NCBI GenBank assembly: GCA_022606425.2
Contig: JAHDVF020000509.1
Location: 620,001-684,000, forward strand
DNA: 64,000 bases
Source of the DNA: Lepidostoma basale
Taxonomy: Eukaryota; Arthropoda; Insecta; Trichoptera; Lepidostomatidae
Reading direction: 5' to 3'
Shown: piece after piece, positions 10,722 through 24,245 of the stretch
Layout of the letters: every line of letters starts with the position of its first letter
Position numbering within the stretch: position 1 is the stretch's first letter
Translations under genes and position numbers: made by a program
The notes under the pieces: model-generated
Seen by the model: the letters and a program-made list of their open reading frames with translations, nothing else
The model's database searches: none
Told to the model about the DNA's origin: nothing

Positions 10722-11690
10722 TGGATGGCATCAAACAAAACTAAATCCATCCAAAACGGAATTTCTCTGAACTGCTTCATCTCGATCATTCTTCAATTTC
10801 GACAGCTGACAATGATATCGTTCCCAAAAAATCCACAAAGCTTCTTGGTGTTTACCTTGACGCAAATCTGTCCCTAAAATCCCAACTTAATAACACGGTC
10901 AGCGCTAGTTTCTTCCACCTAAGACGATTAAAATCCGTCAAAAGGAGTATTCCCCATGACACTTTTACAACTCTTGTAAATTCCTTCGTTGTGTCACGAC
11001 TTGACTATTGTAATGGAATTTATGCAAACATTCCAAAACAACAATTAAACAAACTTCAATTGCGTATAGGTACATTATTCAATCTGCGTTCAATGCAGGA
11101 GCAAGACTCATTAAAGGCATTCCAAAAAAGTCCCATATAACACAACATCTCAAAGAACTTCACTGGCTTTAGAGTCCAGAAAGTATCCAGTATAAACTCT
11201 ACTGGGCAGTCTTCAAAGCGCTACACGGAATGGCTCCAAATTATATATCCGAACTCTGTATAACGGACAGCCTTAATACAAGAAAATCCACACTTCACTC
11301 GGCGAACTCCTCGGCAATAGGAAGATTAGTTGAGCCAAAGCGTTGCCCTAGTACAAATTTCGGGGATCGAGCGTTTGCGGTAGCCAGTCCATCGCATCGG
11401 CTTGGAACAATCTTCCTTCACACCTCAGATGCATAAATGATCCGACAGACTTCAGATCTAAGCTGAAAATCCATATTTTTCATATTTCATACCCAATTTA
11501 AAACTTGCATATTTTGTTCTATTATACTTTCTAATCGATGGCGAATATCAATCAGATGCAGCGTTCACATTTAGATTTAAAATACGTCTTAATGCGCCCT
11601 TGAGGTGTGAATACATCACAAAAACGGCGCTTTAAAAGTTAGCATATTATAATTATTATTATTATTATATGACCAAATTTTATATAACTG
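10722..11690 (+). mobile_element. L2/CR1-like non-LTR retrotransposon, 5' truncated, ATT tail
   Basis: With frameshifts it encodes a classic reverse transcriptase C-terminal region: STKLLGVYLDANLSLKSQL, SFVVSRLDYCNGIYANIPK, LKELHWL, YKLYWAVFKALHGMAPNYIS and FGDRAFAVASPS. These match the pattern seen in L2/CR1/Daphne-type LINEs. A 3' UTR (CGCCCTTGAGGTG) and (ATT)n tail follow. Confidence 0.85.
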
Positions 11691-12184
11691 ACATGATGGT
11701 TTCTATTGTCGTTTTTCTCTCTATAGAAAATTTCCACAGGAACTTAACCGTAAATGAAGTGAATCTGAATTTGCAAATATTTATAACATATTGCTTTTTG
11801 ATAAACCCATTGAAACTTTAAATTTAAATAATGTGGTCATCATCATTCCACGTGGAATAATTTAGTTAGACTTGGCTCGCTAAAGGAGTTCCTCCATCGA
11901 TTGCGCTAATACATGTTTATTTTTCAGTCTACGAGTTTTCACGTGAAATGAATGTCTTAGTATCGAGAATGTACGAGGTATGCAAGGCTAACGATTTAAT
12001 TATAAATATCGAAAAGTCAAAGGTGATAGTTATTGAAAGGGAAGGGGACATGACAGTCTATAACATCAACGTGAACCATGTGAATTTAAATCGGGTATCT
12101 GAGTTTGTCCTTAGAATTGAAACAAAAACGCTGCTTTATTTGCCCTTTTGTTTATTAAATATTTTTATTAAATAAAAATATCAA

Positions 12185-12223
12185 ACACGACATGTTTCGG
12201 AGGTGATCTCCATCAACAGGTGT
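12185..12223 (-). ncRNA. hammerhead-like motif, one core change
   Basis: On the - strand: stem I ACAC/GTGT, CTGTTGA (A6 changed to T), stem II GGAG/CTCC, GAAAC, AT, GTC. Confidence 0.6.
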
Positions 12224-12399
12224 AAATACTCGTATAACTAAACTCTAACCAAATAAAGACTTATTATATAAACATACATGTAGTGTTACAGCCTTATTTA
12301 ATTAAATTCCAATTTTAATCTATCAAACATAATTATTTAGTTCAAAAATATTTTGCTACTTATTTGTGAGAAAAAAAACACATTTAATTCAAATCTCGC

Positions 12400-13190
12400 A
12401 AAAGCTTTCTTTATTTATTTTGCTGTTTTTCGTGATTGGAACATATTATATTTATTTAAAATCTAAGGTGATCGAATCAACCTTTCAATCCGAATGATAA
12501 CACAAGCAAAAAAACACGTTGAATGAAACGGGTATGAGAGACCCGTCCAATGCTTAAGGGTTAAGTCTTAGTAATCCTGAAATCCAGAGAGGACTGCCGG
12601 TCCGCCGGCCAGGGAGACTAAAGCAACAAAGATAACTGAAAACCTCTGTCCGGCAAATGAAAATAAACGAAAGTTTGTCAAAGAAAATAACAGGAAGGAA
12701 AATATCTTGTGTTCGTAGTGGTTTCTCTAGGTTCGCGGATAATTCACCGCCTTTAATTCTTCACCAGTAATTCGGCACTTATTTGGCAAAAGGTCCCAGA
12801 TGCGTTTTTTGTGAAATGAAGTTAAATATACCATCAGTATTATTTTTGCACATTTTATGTTTTGACAAAACGTTAGAGCTGTACTTTATTTTATTACTTT
12901 TTGTTTATGTATTTTATGTACAATTGCATCCAACCCCTATTTTTTTTAAATTGTATAAATGTTTATTTATTTAGTTACTGATATATCTAGCAGATAACGT
13001 TATGCTACGTAAATTGACATTCAAAATAAACAATTTGGAACACAAATAACATTTTTATAAATAATCAAAATAATGTAAAAATCTTATTTTTGCTCTCCTG
13101 TAAAATTCATAAAAAAGCAGTTGGGACCTTTTGCCAAATAGGCACCGAATTATTTTACATAATTTTATTATATATCTAAAATATTACCGA
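12400..13190. other. mostly single-copy intronic sequence
   Basis: About 12470-12780 is less AT-rich than its surroundings. CAAAAGGTCCCA (12787) and TGGGACCTTTTG (13120) form inverted ends of a region of about 350 bp that may be another small foldback. Confidence 0.4.
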
Positions 13191-14764
13191 TTACATATGA
13201 TTTTAGAGACTCGTACTAAATTAAATAATCCATTGTTTTGGCCGGAGAACTATGATATTTCAACATTATTTTGTTTAATTTAATACTATTATTATGTATC
13301 CCAATAAATTTATACGAGGTTGTTACCACAGATCTTTCGCCAACCTACGTTAGCCTCATCATTTGTTTCAAACAACTCTAGTTGTTTGCTCTACAACTCT
13401 TGTTTGTGCTACTAAGTTATGTTTAAAAACATAAATATTATTAAAGCACTTGTTGTAACTATCACTTTTCTTATACATCGCCGCGTTTTGAGCGTAATTG
13501 GTGCTATAAGCAGGATGACATAATACTTGGCTCAGAGTTTTTGCCTTGTACGTAATAAAGGGGCATTGAATATCAATTTACTTATTAGTTCGGGGCTATC
13601 TATCTTAAAGTATACGAGTTCGCCTATTTTCAAATGTCTCTATGGAGTGGAGTGTAAGTTGATCAATTTCCAAAAAATTACATTTATTTATGATTTATTT
13701 GTTTTCAATGTCATACTTTTATTCATTTATTTTACACATTATAAAACATTAGAACAAAAACCTCCACTGAAACATGGTTAAGTTTCGAATATTTTTCGAA
13801 AAGTTGTTTTCGAAGAACCGACCCCCTACTTCTTTCGGAGAACATCCTGACCACAGAAAAATTACTCGGTTAATTATTATGACAAAGAAATGTTTAATTC
13901 GTATATCAAAGGGGAATTCATTGTTGTTATCATGGGAATTGTACCGATGTAAAATATAGTTGTAAGCCATAAATAATATTAATATATATCAACGTGAACG
14001 GAAATCAAAACCTGGTTAACCCCATTTTTATTTTCACTTATATGTAAAAAACGATTATTTACTGAATCATCTCATGAATTATGAAATTGCGTTTAGCATT
14101 ACTACTAATTTGAAGAAAATATTTATTTGAAGAAATTCTACGAAATCTTTTTCATTTGACTAAGTTCCATTTTCAATATTTCATGATTTCTTGAACTACG
14201 ATGTAAAATGGAAATTATGTAAATATTTATTATTAATAAAAAAATTAAATTAAAGAAAAAATTCTTTAATACTTGCCATAATATTATGCTGTAGATTCAC
14301 ATTTGAATAAGTTTTGAAAAACGTAATATTTTCACAATACTTTATTTCACTCTTCACAAACATGTTTTGGAAGCTTCTCATCCTTCTTCGTTGCATTATT
14401 TTAAACTTTTAACTTCATAAAATAAAACTCAAAAAGTAACCAGTATATATAAAAATTAATTCAGAAAAATAAGAGAATACAGGGCAGACCAAATCTTTAT
14501 TAAATGAATAATTTTTGAATAAATAAGAAAATAACGTTTAGGAAGTATATATGTGATCATCATTTTTATAAGGGAAGTTTTATGTGTTTGAAAGTACCGA
14601 TTTTCTTAGAAAGAATCGTTTATTTGTTTTTACAAAACATGCAAGAGAATAAACCTTCTAAAAAATAAAAAGTAATCATTAATATAAGTATATTAAATTA
14701 TATGTTTTCTGGACTTTGAGAGCATGTTTGTTTTACACTGGGAAACCTAACTTAATCTAACCCA

Positions 14765-14960
14765 ATGACCCTCATCTTTTCTCATCAAGGCTTGAGACTG
14801 GCAACGGCGAAGTTTTGTGCCACTTCGTCTTTTTCCGGTGCCGTGTCAGGTTCCCTCAACATTGGCGATCACTGCAGCAAAGGCATCTCTGTCCTGCGCC
14901 ACTTAGAACAGGTTCTGAATTCTGGTCATTCCTATCCAAATGTGAAACCAAAAAACAAAG
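14765..14960 (-). mobile_element. LINE 3' fragment (VAQDRDxFAxVIANV family)
   Basis: The - strand carries VAQDRDAFAAVIANVEGT in one frame, the same ending as the better copy at 28870-29515. Confidence 0.7.
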
Positions 14961-15859
14961 TGATGGCGAATATAGATGAAATTGCTATCCATTTTATTAT
15001 TCATAATGTGTTAATTATTTCATGGTATTAACAATTAAATACACGAACGTAGATACTCTACTTATCTATATTGACATTCATGACCACAAGTATCATATCA
15101 ATTAAATAGTGTTCAACTATATTAATTGTTAAATCTATACTGTTCAAATATATTTTTTTAAATATTATATACTTTTTGAGAATGTCGTGACAGCGAGTTG
15201 TTTATAACACATGATGATGCCAACTTCTGTTGGCATCATCAGCCGAAGACTTCTAGAAAACAGACGTTTTCTTTAATATTCAATTGAACTATTGCATATT
15301 GTGTATATATGTTAAAAATATAATTAAAATCAAATCCGGCATTAGAAGTTTTCAGAGTGTAAATTATAAACTACATATACAAATTATTATATAAAAGTCG
15401 ATAGGGTATATTAACTCTTTGTGGTATTCAAAGCGTGATGTGTTTTTTGTTGGTATAAAAATAAGTGATTGCCTACGGCTCTAAACTGTGAAATTTTAAT
15501 TAATCCAGTTTAATCTTTTTTCAAATTACAAAAAAAAAATTATTCGGTCGTCAAATTAACACTGCTATAATAAACGTGGGAAACTCTTTTTTGTTATTAA
15601 TATAACCAACACAAAACAGTTCTTTGTTTACAGTTCATTCCTTTAATGTTTAATGTTCGCTTGATCCAGATCTTCACCATTCACGCTTATGTTGCAGACT
15701 GTCATGCCTTCTTCTTTTTCAAATCAAATCAGTTCATTATTTCAACAGACATTACAAACAATATAAATGTTTAAGGCATGTAAAATATAATACTCGTATG
15801 TGTATTATATAAAAGAAGAAACGCATGAGAGATGGTTCGACATTAGGATCTGGGACAAG

Positions 15860-16400
15860 TGATTGACTTAGTTTATTTGGGAATTATGTTGACAAAGGAT
15901 GGGCAAGTGGAAAAGTATATTAAAAGAAGGGTTGGTGCAGACAGCAAAATTAATGATGCAAACAAATGCCTATCAAAATAAAAATTAAGATGGCAGTGCA
16001 CAATGGTGTTCTTATGCATGGAACTGAATCTTAGAACTAGCAAAAGAATAATAAATATAGTAGAAATAAGATCTCGTGGTAAATATGTATATGATAGAAT
16101 GTCAAATGCAAATGATCATTAAAATAATTTGGACACATGAAAAGAATGAAAGAAGAAAGAATGGTAAAGAAAATATATATAAACGATTATACAGAACTAT
16201 GAAGATATACATAAAGACTGAGTAAAACGTGACACGATCAAATCGATTAAATATTTGATGAGCCGGAGAATACGACGTGCGTGCATAACACAATGTATGA
16301 ATGATAAGGAATCGAGGGAAGTATTTCAGAAATAAACAGTGCGGTTGTCCATTAGTTTTGCCTACCCCTTCGGCGATGATTAATTAGTTAGTTGGTTATG
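15860..16400 (+). mobile_element. degenerate TTAG-tail LINE fragment
   Basis: It reads YLGIMLTKDGQVEKYIKRR, then frameshifted versions of the RPRKTWHDQ region, and ends CTACCCCTTCGGCGATGA followed by TTAGTTAG. It is an old copy of the family at 549-1124. Confidence 0.75.
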
Positions 16401-17139
16401 TTTCATGTTTTGGAGTACTAATTAACGAGAGTTTAATTAAGGGGACTCTAAGATCGAATTCACCTTTTACATTTAAGAAAATAATCAGGTGGCATTTTGT
16501 TCCGCATTAATTAAACATGATGTAATGTTTTCTTTCTTACATATTTTTAAAACAATTTCTCAGTAATTATGTTCCGTTTTCAAACAATAATTGTTACGTT
16601 TCACCTACGTGAAATCCTGTCATCTGAAAATTTAATATTATTATTTGAACTTTAAAAGCATATTATTTTTTACAAATTAAATGCCACAATAGCGTGGGAT
16701 TTCCCTAATGAAAGTTTTTTGCGCTGGTTTTATTTAATTCTCATTTGAAACATATTTTACCTTATCATATTAAATATATTTTATACAATATATCGCACGC
16801 TTAATAGAACACTGGCTTAACTCAAAAAAGCAAGTTTTGCTCAATCTGACATGAGTCGGTGTTTTAACAAAAACAGTCAAAAAACACGTACGAATGGATA
16901 GCGTTAACATTGTGAAAAATAGATGGATAGCATTAACACCACCCTCTGTCTAATGTTAACTCAATTATGACCTAAACCATAATCGGTCAGTTTACTATTA
17001 ATGATTGCGATATATTATTTTTTGTTATTTTTTCCACAAGTTTTTATATTATTTAAAAAACTGTAGAAGTGTGTTGATTGAAATGCTAATGACAATTTTA
17101 AAAAGTATTCATTGTTTCTTAACGATGATGTAAAACTCC

Positions 17140-17370
17140 AATAAATAAGTAATATAAATGAAGACGTCTGTCTTCTAGGAGTTTTATTATATTTTAGGTA
17201 GAATGACATGTTTCGCACTTCTAAGGCACACATTTGCCTGAGAAGGGCGAAACATGTCTTTCCATCTAAAATATAATAAAACTCATAGGAGACACAATTG
17301 CCTTAGAAGGCCAAAACATGTCATTCCATCTTAAATATAATAAAACTCATAGAATACAGACTATTTTATC
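17140..17370. repeat. three PLE-type terminal repeat units, inverted and direct
   Basis: GACATGTTTCGC (about 17206), GCGAAACATGTC (about 17248) and CCAAAACATGTC (about 17312) each sit beside ATATAATAAAACTC or its complement. A single further unit lies at 37435-37500. Confidence 0.65.
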
Positions 17371-17511
17371 TTATTATATAAATGGTTCGTTTTTGCTTGG
17401 TTACATGTATGACATAATTCATCTCTAGAAAGAATATGTCAAATAACCAAAAACCGTGTAAATTCATAAAGGAATTTTTAATTAATGAAAACAAAAAAAA
17501 TGTGATACAAA

Positions 17512-17700
17512 ATTTCTTTATTATTATATATTAAGTGTGCTTCCGATCGTTACCAGAAGATGGCAGCAAGCTGCCAAAACCGGTCGAACATAAACACAAT
17601 TGGAAGCACACTAAATATATAATAATAAAGAAATTTTATATTTTTTTTTTCTGTTTTCATTATTTAAAATGAATTTCTACCAAGAAATTTCAATTAATAA
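17512..17700. repeat. PLE-type foldback, GGCAGCAAGCTGCC family
   Basis: ACCAGAAGATGGCAGCAAGC and AACCGGTCG sit between inverted TTTATTATTATATATTAAGT arms, followed by CTACCAAGAAATTTCAATTA. The core reads CAGAAGA, so it is a weak hammerhead match. Confidence 0.65.
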
Positions 17701-17784
17701 TTCATTATTTGTGAAATGTATACTTATATCTGTATACGAATCCTGGATTTTCACCTGTGGGTGGTTAATTTAAATTTTTTTTAA

Positions 17785-18084
17785 TTGTATCTCAATAGAG
17801 ACGAAGAAACAAACTGGAAACTGAATATGGATGATCAAGGTGTTTACAGGACTTATGACCTGTCATTGGTTGGGTTAAGCGCACGCTTTATGTAATTACA
17901 ACATTCCCCATTCCACCATTGTTATTATGATCATGCATGATACATTTTTGGAAGTTGTATATATACTCCAAATCCATAAAGCGTGAGCTTAACCCAACCA
18001 ATGACAGTTCATAAGTCCTGTAAACACCTTGATCATCCATATTCAGTTTCCAGTTTGTTTCTTCGTCTCTATTGAGATACAATT
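17785..18084. repeat. same palindromic repeat, short copy
   Basis: Both ends (ATTGTATCTCAATAGAGACG and its inverse) and the GACCTGTCATTGGTTGGG cores are present. The central part is deleted. Confidence 0.82.
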
Positions 18085-18239
18085 AAAAAAAAAATAATAA
18101 TTCATTATTTGAAGTTTTAATTATTATTTTACATTATTTACAATAAATTTCTAACAAAAAATAAACAAATAACAAAATTAATATTTATAAATACATATAC
18201 ACTATTAAAAATATACACACATAATTCATAATTTTGCAT

Positions 18240-18960
18240 TCTGAGTTCAGTCAACATTGTTGGACTAATGCAGAAATCACTTAAGCTCCCCGTTCGTCCG
18301 ATAGGGCTTCACCCCTAATTTCAGACAAAGCACCATAGAAAATTGGAAGTGAGGTCTTAATCAACCGTACCATGCACTTTGTTCTCTAGGAAATAATTCC
18401 CGGAGAAAATCCCGATTCTACTGGAGACCCATTTGTTATGGAAATAAAGCTTCACAAACTGTGATTTTAATGGCACGCTACCAGCACCACAGTGAAGATA
18501 AAAAGATACTTCTCTGGCAAAAATAGCGCTATGTGAGTGTGGCGAAAATATAAGTACAGTTTGAGATATTAATGAAATTTATTAAAATGTTACACAAGAG
18601 TGTGGGATTAATTCTACCAGAACAAAAGAGGGCGTGATTTACAAATATTCTGTACGAATAATGATGTCGATTCAAATAAGTTAAATGGAAGATTCTGCCA
18701 ATAGACAATACACTATCTGATTGCCTCTTTAATTTTTTTTTATCAACCTACGTATTGTCCTCCTCTGTAACTCTCTCCTTGTTTTTTGAAGAGTATAGAT
18801 TGTATTGACGTACACATAACTTCAATGTATAATTAAGGGGATTAGTTGCAAACCTGGCAAACTCCATCATTACATGTTTTGAGTAAATTTTTTACGATAT
18901 TTATTTATTCCATCTCAACCAGTTAGTATTTTAAAAGTAATCAGTCATGAAATAATCATC
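18240..18960. other. intronic sequence, nothing recognised
   Basis: It is moderately GC-richer than its surroundings between 18250 and 18560. No frame or known repeat is evident. Confidence 0.4.
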
Positions 18961-18964
18961 ATTG

Positions 18965-19125
18965 TCTGCATTGATTGTCACACTGTCTTTGGTCTGGTGA
19001 CAATAAAATAGCGATAGATTGGCTACCTATCACATGTCATGTGAATCATCAATATAATAGCTAAAAAAAAATGTGTTTACAGTAATTGGGTTCAAGCAAC
19101 CTGTTGTATAATGAAAAAAAATGAT
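18965..19125 (+). mobile_element. tRNA-derived SINE fragment, same family
   Basis: GATTGTCACACTGTCTTTGG, GCGATAGATTGGCTACCTAT and GGGTTCAAGCAACCTGTTGT reproduce the body and tail without the tRNA head. Confidence 0.72.
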
Positions 19126-19504
19126 ACAAAATTGATCATAATGTTGATAATTAAAGTAAAATAATGAATTTCATTTTGGAGTTTGCCCGCTTTGCAACAC
19201 TCAAGTGGAGGTTGCCATTTTTGCAACAAACCCTATATTTTAATAGCAAAATTCTTCAGAATGAAGCCAAATTTGAAACTGAAAATCAATAAAAATTGTG
19301 TGCAAATGTATTATGAATAAGACCCAATTCATATCTCACTTTTGATTGTTGGTGGAGTTGGCCGGGTTTGCAAATAATACCCTCAATTATGATCTATTAA
19401 AAAAATTAACATGTTTTTTTTTTATTATTTTATAATAAAATAAAAATTACTTTTGTATATTTTATTTCAGTAATTACTTTAAGTTATTGTAAAAATTATT
19501 TATC

Positions 19505-19770
19505 GTATAAACGATTTAAAATAAGAAAGAATGATTAAAAAGATATACGTTTACGATGTTAATAGATTATGGAATCGAGAGAACTTGGTTTGACTATGGT
19601 CAAACCAAGTTTTGGTTTATATCAGTCATGTTAGAAGAATCGACGTGCGTGTATGACTCGTCGTATGAATGTGGAGGGATCCATAGAGGTATGTCGGGAT
19701 ATAATTATGTGGCGATCCATTTTCTCCGGCTCTCCTTCCGGAGAAACGGCGTGAGGGTTGGTTGTTAACA
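19505..19770 (+). mobile_element. degenerate TTAG-tail LINE 3' end
   Basis: AGAATCGACGTGCGTGTATG, a Met-Asn-Val-Glu stretch and GGAGAAACGGCGTGAGG reproduce the C-terminal end of the TTAG-tail LINE. The tail has decayed to GGTTGGTTGTT. Confidence 0.7.
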
Positions 19771-20169
19771 GTAACAACCAACCACATATAATACAACAGT
19801 ATTATATGTTTTTATATTACATGTTTTTGTTTAAGTTTTGCAACTTAAACAACAACAAAACATATTTTATTACTTAAATGCATATATTTTTTCCACGCAT
19901 ACGTTTGAAACTAGTTACTACACTTTGTTTATGAATTAAAATACTTTTTTTTTTTCACTTTTTAGATTCTTTTTCTCGGGGTGTTTCGAAGATTGTATAT
20001 CTTCTTCATCTGGGGAAAGGACGGTTTATATCGTACTCCAGATAATGAAGCTCTAAAACCTTTGAAAAGGGTCGAGAAAAATAGTCCCAAATGTGGGAAA
20101 AACAATGTTTTATTTCATAAAAATCTCGTATTCAATGAACTCCACAGTTTTAACGCCTCAAACTAATCA

Positions 20170-21300
20170 AAAGTACTGTAATTTTATAACATGGAGACAA
20201 TTGTAATTTGAAATTTAAAAATGTGTATAGATTATCAGGCTCAATTACCACGTCAATAACCATTTAGTTTTAAAATGCATGATATTTTAAACGTTGGTCG
20301 AAAGGAATACATGAGACGTGAATCTACCCAGAATTCCAAGAATTGTGTAAATTCAATTATTTCCGTTGAGTTATATTTCTTTGTAACCTTTACCAGCTTA
20401 ATGAAAATTTCTTCGGTTTGGTATTAAAAAGAACTTGAATTAAAAAAATACAATTTTTCATGCCACTTAGCTTCACAAATTCAATTTCATCTTCAAATTT
20501 CAATAGGAAAGTTTTCAAAATCCTGCTACAGAGAAAATTAAATCGATTAACCCCTATAACGAGACAAGGCCTCGCCGTTTTTCGAGCCCCCTTTCTAATT
20601 TTACGCGATTGTCGTATTGTTTTCAATCTATACAGGCCTTAATGACTTTAAAATTCTCACTTTTACTTCTCTCCGACACGCACTAAAATTTCATTAAGAA
20701 CACACAGTTTTATGGTAATTTTATACAGGATCCGTCTAAATGACTAAACTTTATCTGTGGAAAAACCGAAGACTAATATGGGGTTAAGGTCTGTCTGTTT
20801 TCGTGAAGATTAGTACGTCGAGACTTTATTGTTTCGAGTTGGTATATATCTTTAATTAACAGGTCTTACTCCCGGAGTCTGCTTGGACGCTAAGAAAGCA
20901 ATTTTAAGGCAACGTGTCGATTTATTTATTGGGACTTCGTTTGTAGATTAAATCTTGTAAGAGACAATATCCTCGCTGCGCTGTTTCGCAGTTCGTGGCA
21001 CTTTCCTTAATGTAGCGTTAACACGTCATTACGGGAAACATATTATCTGTGTACGCAATTACCTACAACTCGCTGGTACTTACGTAGAATATCGAAGGAA
21101 AACAAATGACAAGAATTAAAAATACGTTCGTTTCTTTTTAATTTTGATTTATTTTCGAATTAACCGAATTCCCGACAGTCTGCAATCGCAGTCTCGGTCA
21201 GCCGACGTTTCTTCGCCTTAATGAGTCATTAAACTACACTATTTTTAAGGGCTTCAGATCCCTCATTCGATGCAAATGCGCTGGCTGACGAAATATATAG
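20170..21300. other. single-copy-looking intronic sequence
   Basis: No repeat family seen elsewhere in the window recurs here. Base composition is more balanced, especially 20800-21300. Confidence 0.4.
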
Positions 21301-21719
21301 ATCATAAAGTTCCATGTGGAATATTTTTATCCATCTTCTTCTCAAAGCGCCATGTCAGATCCCGCCGACGTCGGCTATCACTCTGACGTAGGCTTATTTG
21401 TCTTATGCTAGCCGGAACCACTCCCCCACCCTCCAAATTCCGATCCACCCTTGGAAGTTTCCCAACCAGGACATCAGGGGTCTTCGCACAACGCGCCTTC
21501 CCTCAATTTCCATGTCATGATAAGTTGCAGCAGACCGTATTTCCCGTTGCGGAGAATGTGTCCCAAATATATAACATTTTTTTCAATGTCTGGCCATTAT
21601 TAATGGGTCCTAGGATTCTGTGGATAATTTTCCTTTTGAAGCAGCCTAATTTCATTTATAGTTTGATGGAGTTCAGGTCTCCAAAGCATACGATAAAGCT
21701 TGAAAATAACTTTTTTTAA

Positions 21720-22262
21720 TCCACAAAATATTTAAAAAAAAACACGTCATTTTTCGAAGGACACCTCCATCTTCAGGTGTAAAAATACAATAATTTAAAT
21801 TTAAAAATTTACCCGGGCTATTCGTTATAAGTACTAATAATTATATTGTTATAAGTAAGAATTAATAAATAATATTAAACAACACATGACAATAATATAA
21901 AAAATAAAATAAAAATCCTAATTTATAAAGAATTAATAAATTATTATTTGCATTTGATTGGGAGTGGGAGCTTGGGAAATTAAATGTAGACAAAGTATTT
22001 AAGAAGAAAGGAGAAAAAGGAGAAATCTGAGTATTAATTATGTTTTCACCTTATTTCACCGATTTGAGGATTTCTAAATTTTCAAGTTTGTTTAATTTAT
22101 TGCTATTGTTAACTGTGTGTAGAAATATAATGGCATTTTTATCGAAACTATGGTAAAATTCAATACAATGGCTAGCCATCCCAGAAAGCTTGTTTGTGTT
22201 CGTTGATACGTGTTTTAAATGTTCGTCCTGTTTTTTCTATGTAAAAAGCGTTCAATAAACTA
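21720..22262 (-). mobile_element. Penelope-like element remnant of a second family
   Basis: The - strand reads YIEKTGRTFKTRINEHKQAF (a GIY-YIG endonuclease with the YIG glycine changed to Glu). After a frameshift it reads MASHCIEFYHSFDKNAIIFL then NNSNKLNKLENLEILKSVK. A terminal repeat with a hammerhead-like motif (21742-21781) lies on its 3' side. Confidence 0.82.
21742..21781 (-). ncRNA. hammerhead-like motif behind a PLE endonuclease
   Basis: On the - strand: stem I ACAC/GTGT, CTGAAGA, stem II GGAGG/CCTTC-like, GAAA, AAT and GAC in place of GTC. It lies on the 3' side of the endonuclease fragment at 22045-22260. Confidence 0.62.
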
Positions 22263-22589
22263 ATAAATATCTATGTTTTGTTTAAATCTGTGAAAATTTA
22301 CTTCGCCCACGCGATGACTCAATAGAAATAGTTTGTATTCGCCGTAACAAAGTAACGCAAATAAACCGCCTGCGATCGAAACACGAAATAAATAAATCTT
22401 CACATTCAGGAGTTGCACACTAACCGCGTATGGGAGCTTAATTATTTAAGAGACTGTCAGGAGCCTTCGCAGCCTCGATAGTGTTGTGGGGGGTCGGAAT
22501 ACAAGATAAATGTTGTGGGTGTCGAACACAAGTGGTTTGAATAATGCTAGTGATGGGGCAAATACAATTTTTCAATCGTTTTCTATTTC

Positions 22590-22990
22590 TTCTTCTTCGA
22601 TGGTCCTACAGCCCATATCGAGCCTTAGCCTCCAGTATTCTTCGCCTCTAACTCCTCTTGTCCTCCGCTTCACAATTTCGCCCCATCTCTCCCAACTTCA
22701 TCCTCCCATCGCAGTCTTGGTCGTCCAATTAGTCTTCTACCACCTGGGTGCCACTCCAGCAATCTTTCTGGGGTTCGCGATGACGGCATCCTCTGCACGT
22801 GACTGGCCCATCTCAGTCTATACAGTCTGACTTGTGTGGAGAGACTGGGAGCTTTGTAAATATAGTACAGCTCGTCATTATGCCACACTCTCCAGCCTTC
22901 ACCGTCATTCACAGGTCCCACAATTCTGCGCAGCGCTCTTCTCTCAAAAGTATCCAGTCACTCTGTGGATTTCGCTGTCATTGTCCACAT
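22590..22990 (-). mobile_element. LINE C-terminal fragment, AAG tail
   Basis: The - strand encodes TFERRALRRIVGPVNDGEGW, YRLRWASHVQRMPSSRTPER and RRLIGRPRLRWEDEVGRD, a typical RTE-like C-terminal module. It ends in an AAG-rich tail (TTCTTCTTC on the + strand near 22590). Confidence 0.75.
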
Positions 22991-23463
22991 TACTTAATTA
23001 TTTAATCAATAATATTCAGTCTTGAGATTGAATAGTAAAATACATTCATGTCTCTTTTCATGACATGTTTTCGCAATTCGTTAGTTAGCACGCGTAAATT
23101 GTCCGGCTTTTATTTATCATTGATGGCTAACTTCATCATGTCGCACTATCGTAACTCTTTCTAATTAGAGCGTCTAAAGAAATATTAGTAGATAAGCGAT
23201 ATTACAACAAGTAAGAAATTTTGACACATGAAACAATCGAAAATTAACACGTTTTGAAGTTATACTTCTTTTGCTTTTGAAGCCTGTAAAGGAGTGAATA
23301 ACATTGAGAGCTGCGCACGCACCCTGTTATGAAAGAGCGACATGATAAAATGAAACCATCAATGACAAATAACGGCCGGTCATTTCACGCATGCTAACTA
23401 TATGTTTTTGATGAAATAATAATGCACCTTTAATATTTATATTTAAACCAAATTATTTGTCAA

Positions 23464-23503
23464 TACCAACTGGTTTCGCTCCCGCCGCAGCTTCGTCAAG
23501 GTG
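23464..23503 (-). ncRNA. hammerhead-like motif, inverted partner of 23727-23766
   Basis: On the - strand: TTGACGA (C3 changed to T), stem II GCTgCGGCGGgAGC, GAAAC, CA, GTT. The pair encloses a palindrome of about 230 bp. Confidence 0.6.
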
Positions 23504-23726
23504 AGAGAATAAATTACATATAAAAAAATATATAAAATGGAGTGGAGAAATTGTGCACGAGGACAAATAGGATGTTAGAACGGTGAGTCATTATGACTCA
23601 CCATGACTAAACGTTCTAACATCCTATTCGTCTCGTGCACACTTTCTCCTACGCCTCTCTCTCCCCTCCAGTTTATATATATTTTTTCATATTTTATTCT
23701 CTGATTTTATGTTTAGTTTATTCTCT

Positions 23727-23766
23727 CATCCTGACGAAGCTTTGGCGGAAGCGAAACCGGTTGGTG
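23727..23766 (+). ncRNA. hammerhead-like motif
   Basis: Stem I CATC/GGTG (one G-U), CTGACGA (23731-23737), stem II GCTT/AAGC, GAAAC (23753-23757), loop CG, GTT (23760-23762). Confidence 0.7.
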
Positions 23767-23974
23767 TTGACAAATAAAGTGGTTTAGATACAAATATAAA
23801 GAGTTTATAATTTTTTTATTTAATAATGTCACACCACAAATTAATTTCTTCATTCAAAAGTTTATGTGTTCCTGAATTTTACGACTTACATATTTCAGAA
23901 AACCTGCGAATAAATAAATAAGAAACGCTCTTAAATACAATTAAATGTTTAGAAATGAAAACAAAAAAAATCGG

Positions 23975-24245
23975 TAAAAAAATTATTTTTTATTATATAT
24001 TTAGTGTGCTTCCACTAGTATTTAACGTCGACCGGTTTCTGCAGCTTGCTGCCATCTTCTGGTGTGAACCAGAAGACACTTTTGTGAACATCTTCTGTTC
24101 ACCAGAAGATGGCAACAAGCTGGCGAAACCGGTCGACGTTAAACACAAGTGGAACCACACTAAATATATAATAATAAAGAAATTTTGTATCAATTTTTTT
24201 GTTTCCATCATTTAAAATTAACTTCTACCAAGAAATTTCAATTAA
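23975..24245. repeat. PLE-type foldback, GGCAGCAAGCTGCC family, paired copy
   Basis: GTCGACCGGTTTC (24027) and GAAACCGGTCGAC (24126) face each other around ACCAGAAGATGGCA. The flanking ATATTTAGTGTGCTTCCACT is inverted on the right. Other members are at 32550-32770, 39965-40110 and 53815-53905. Confidence 0.7.
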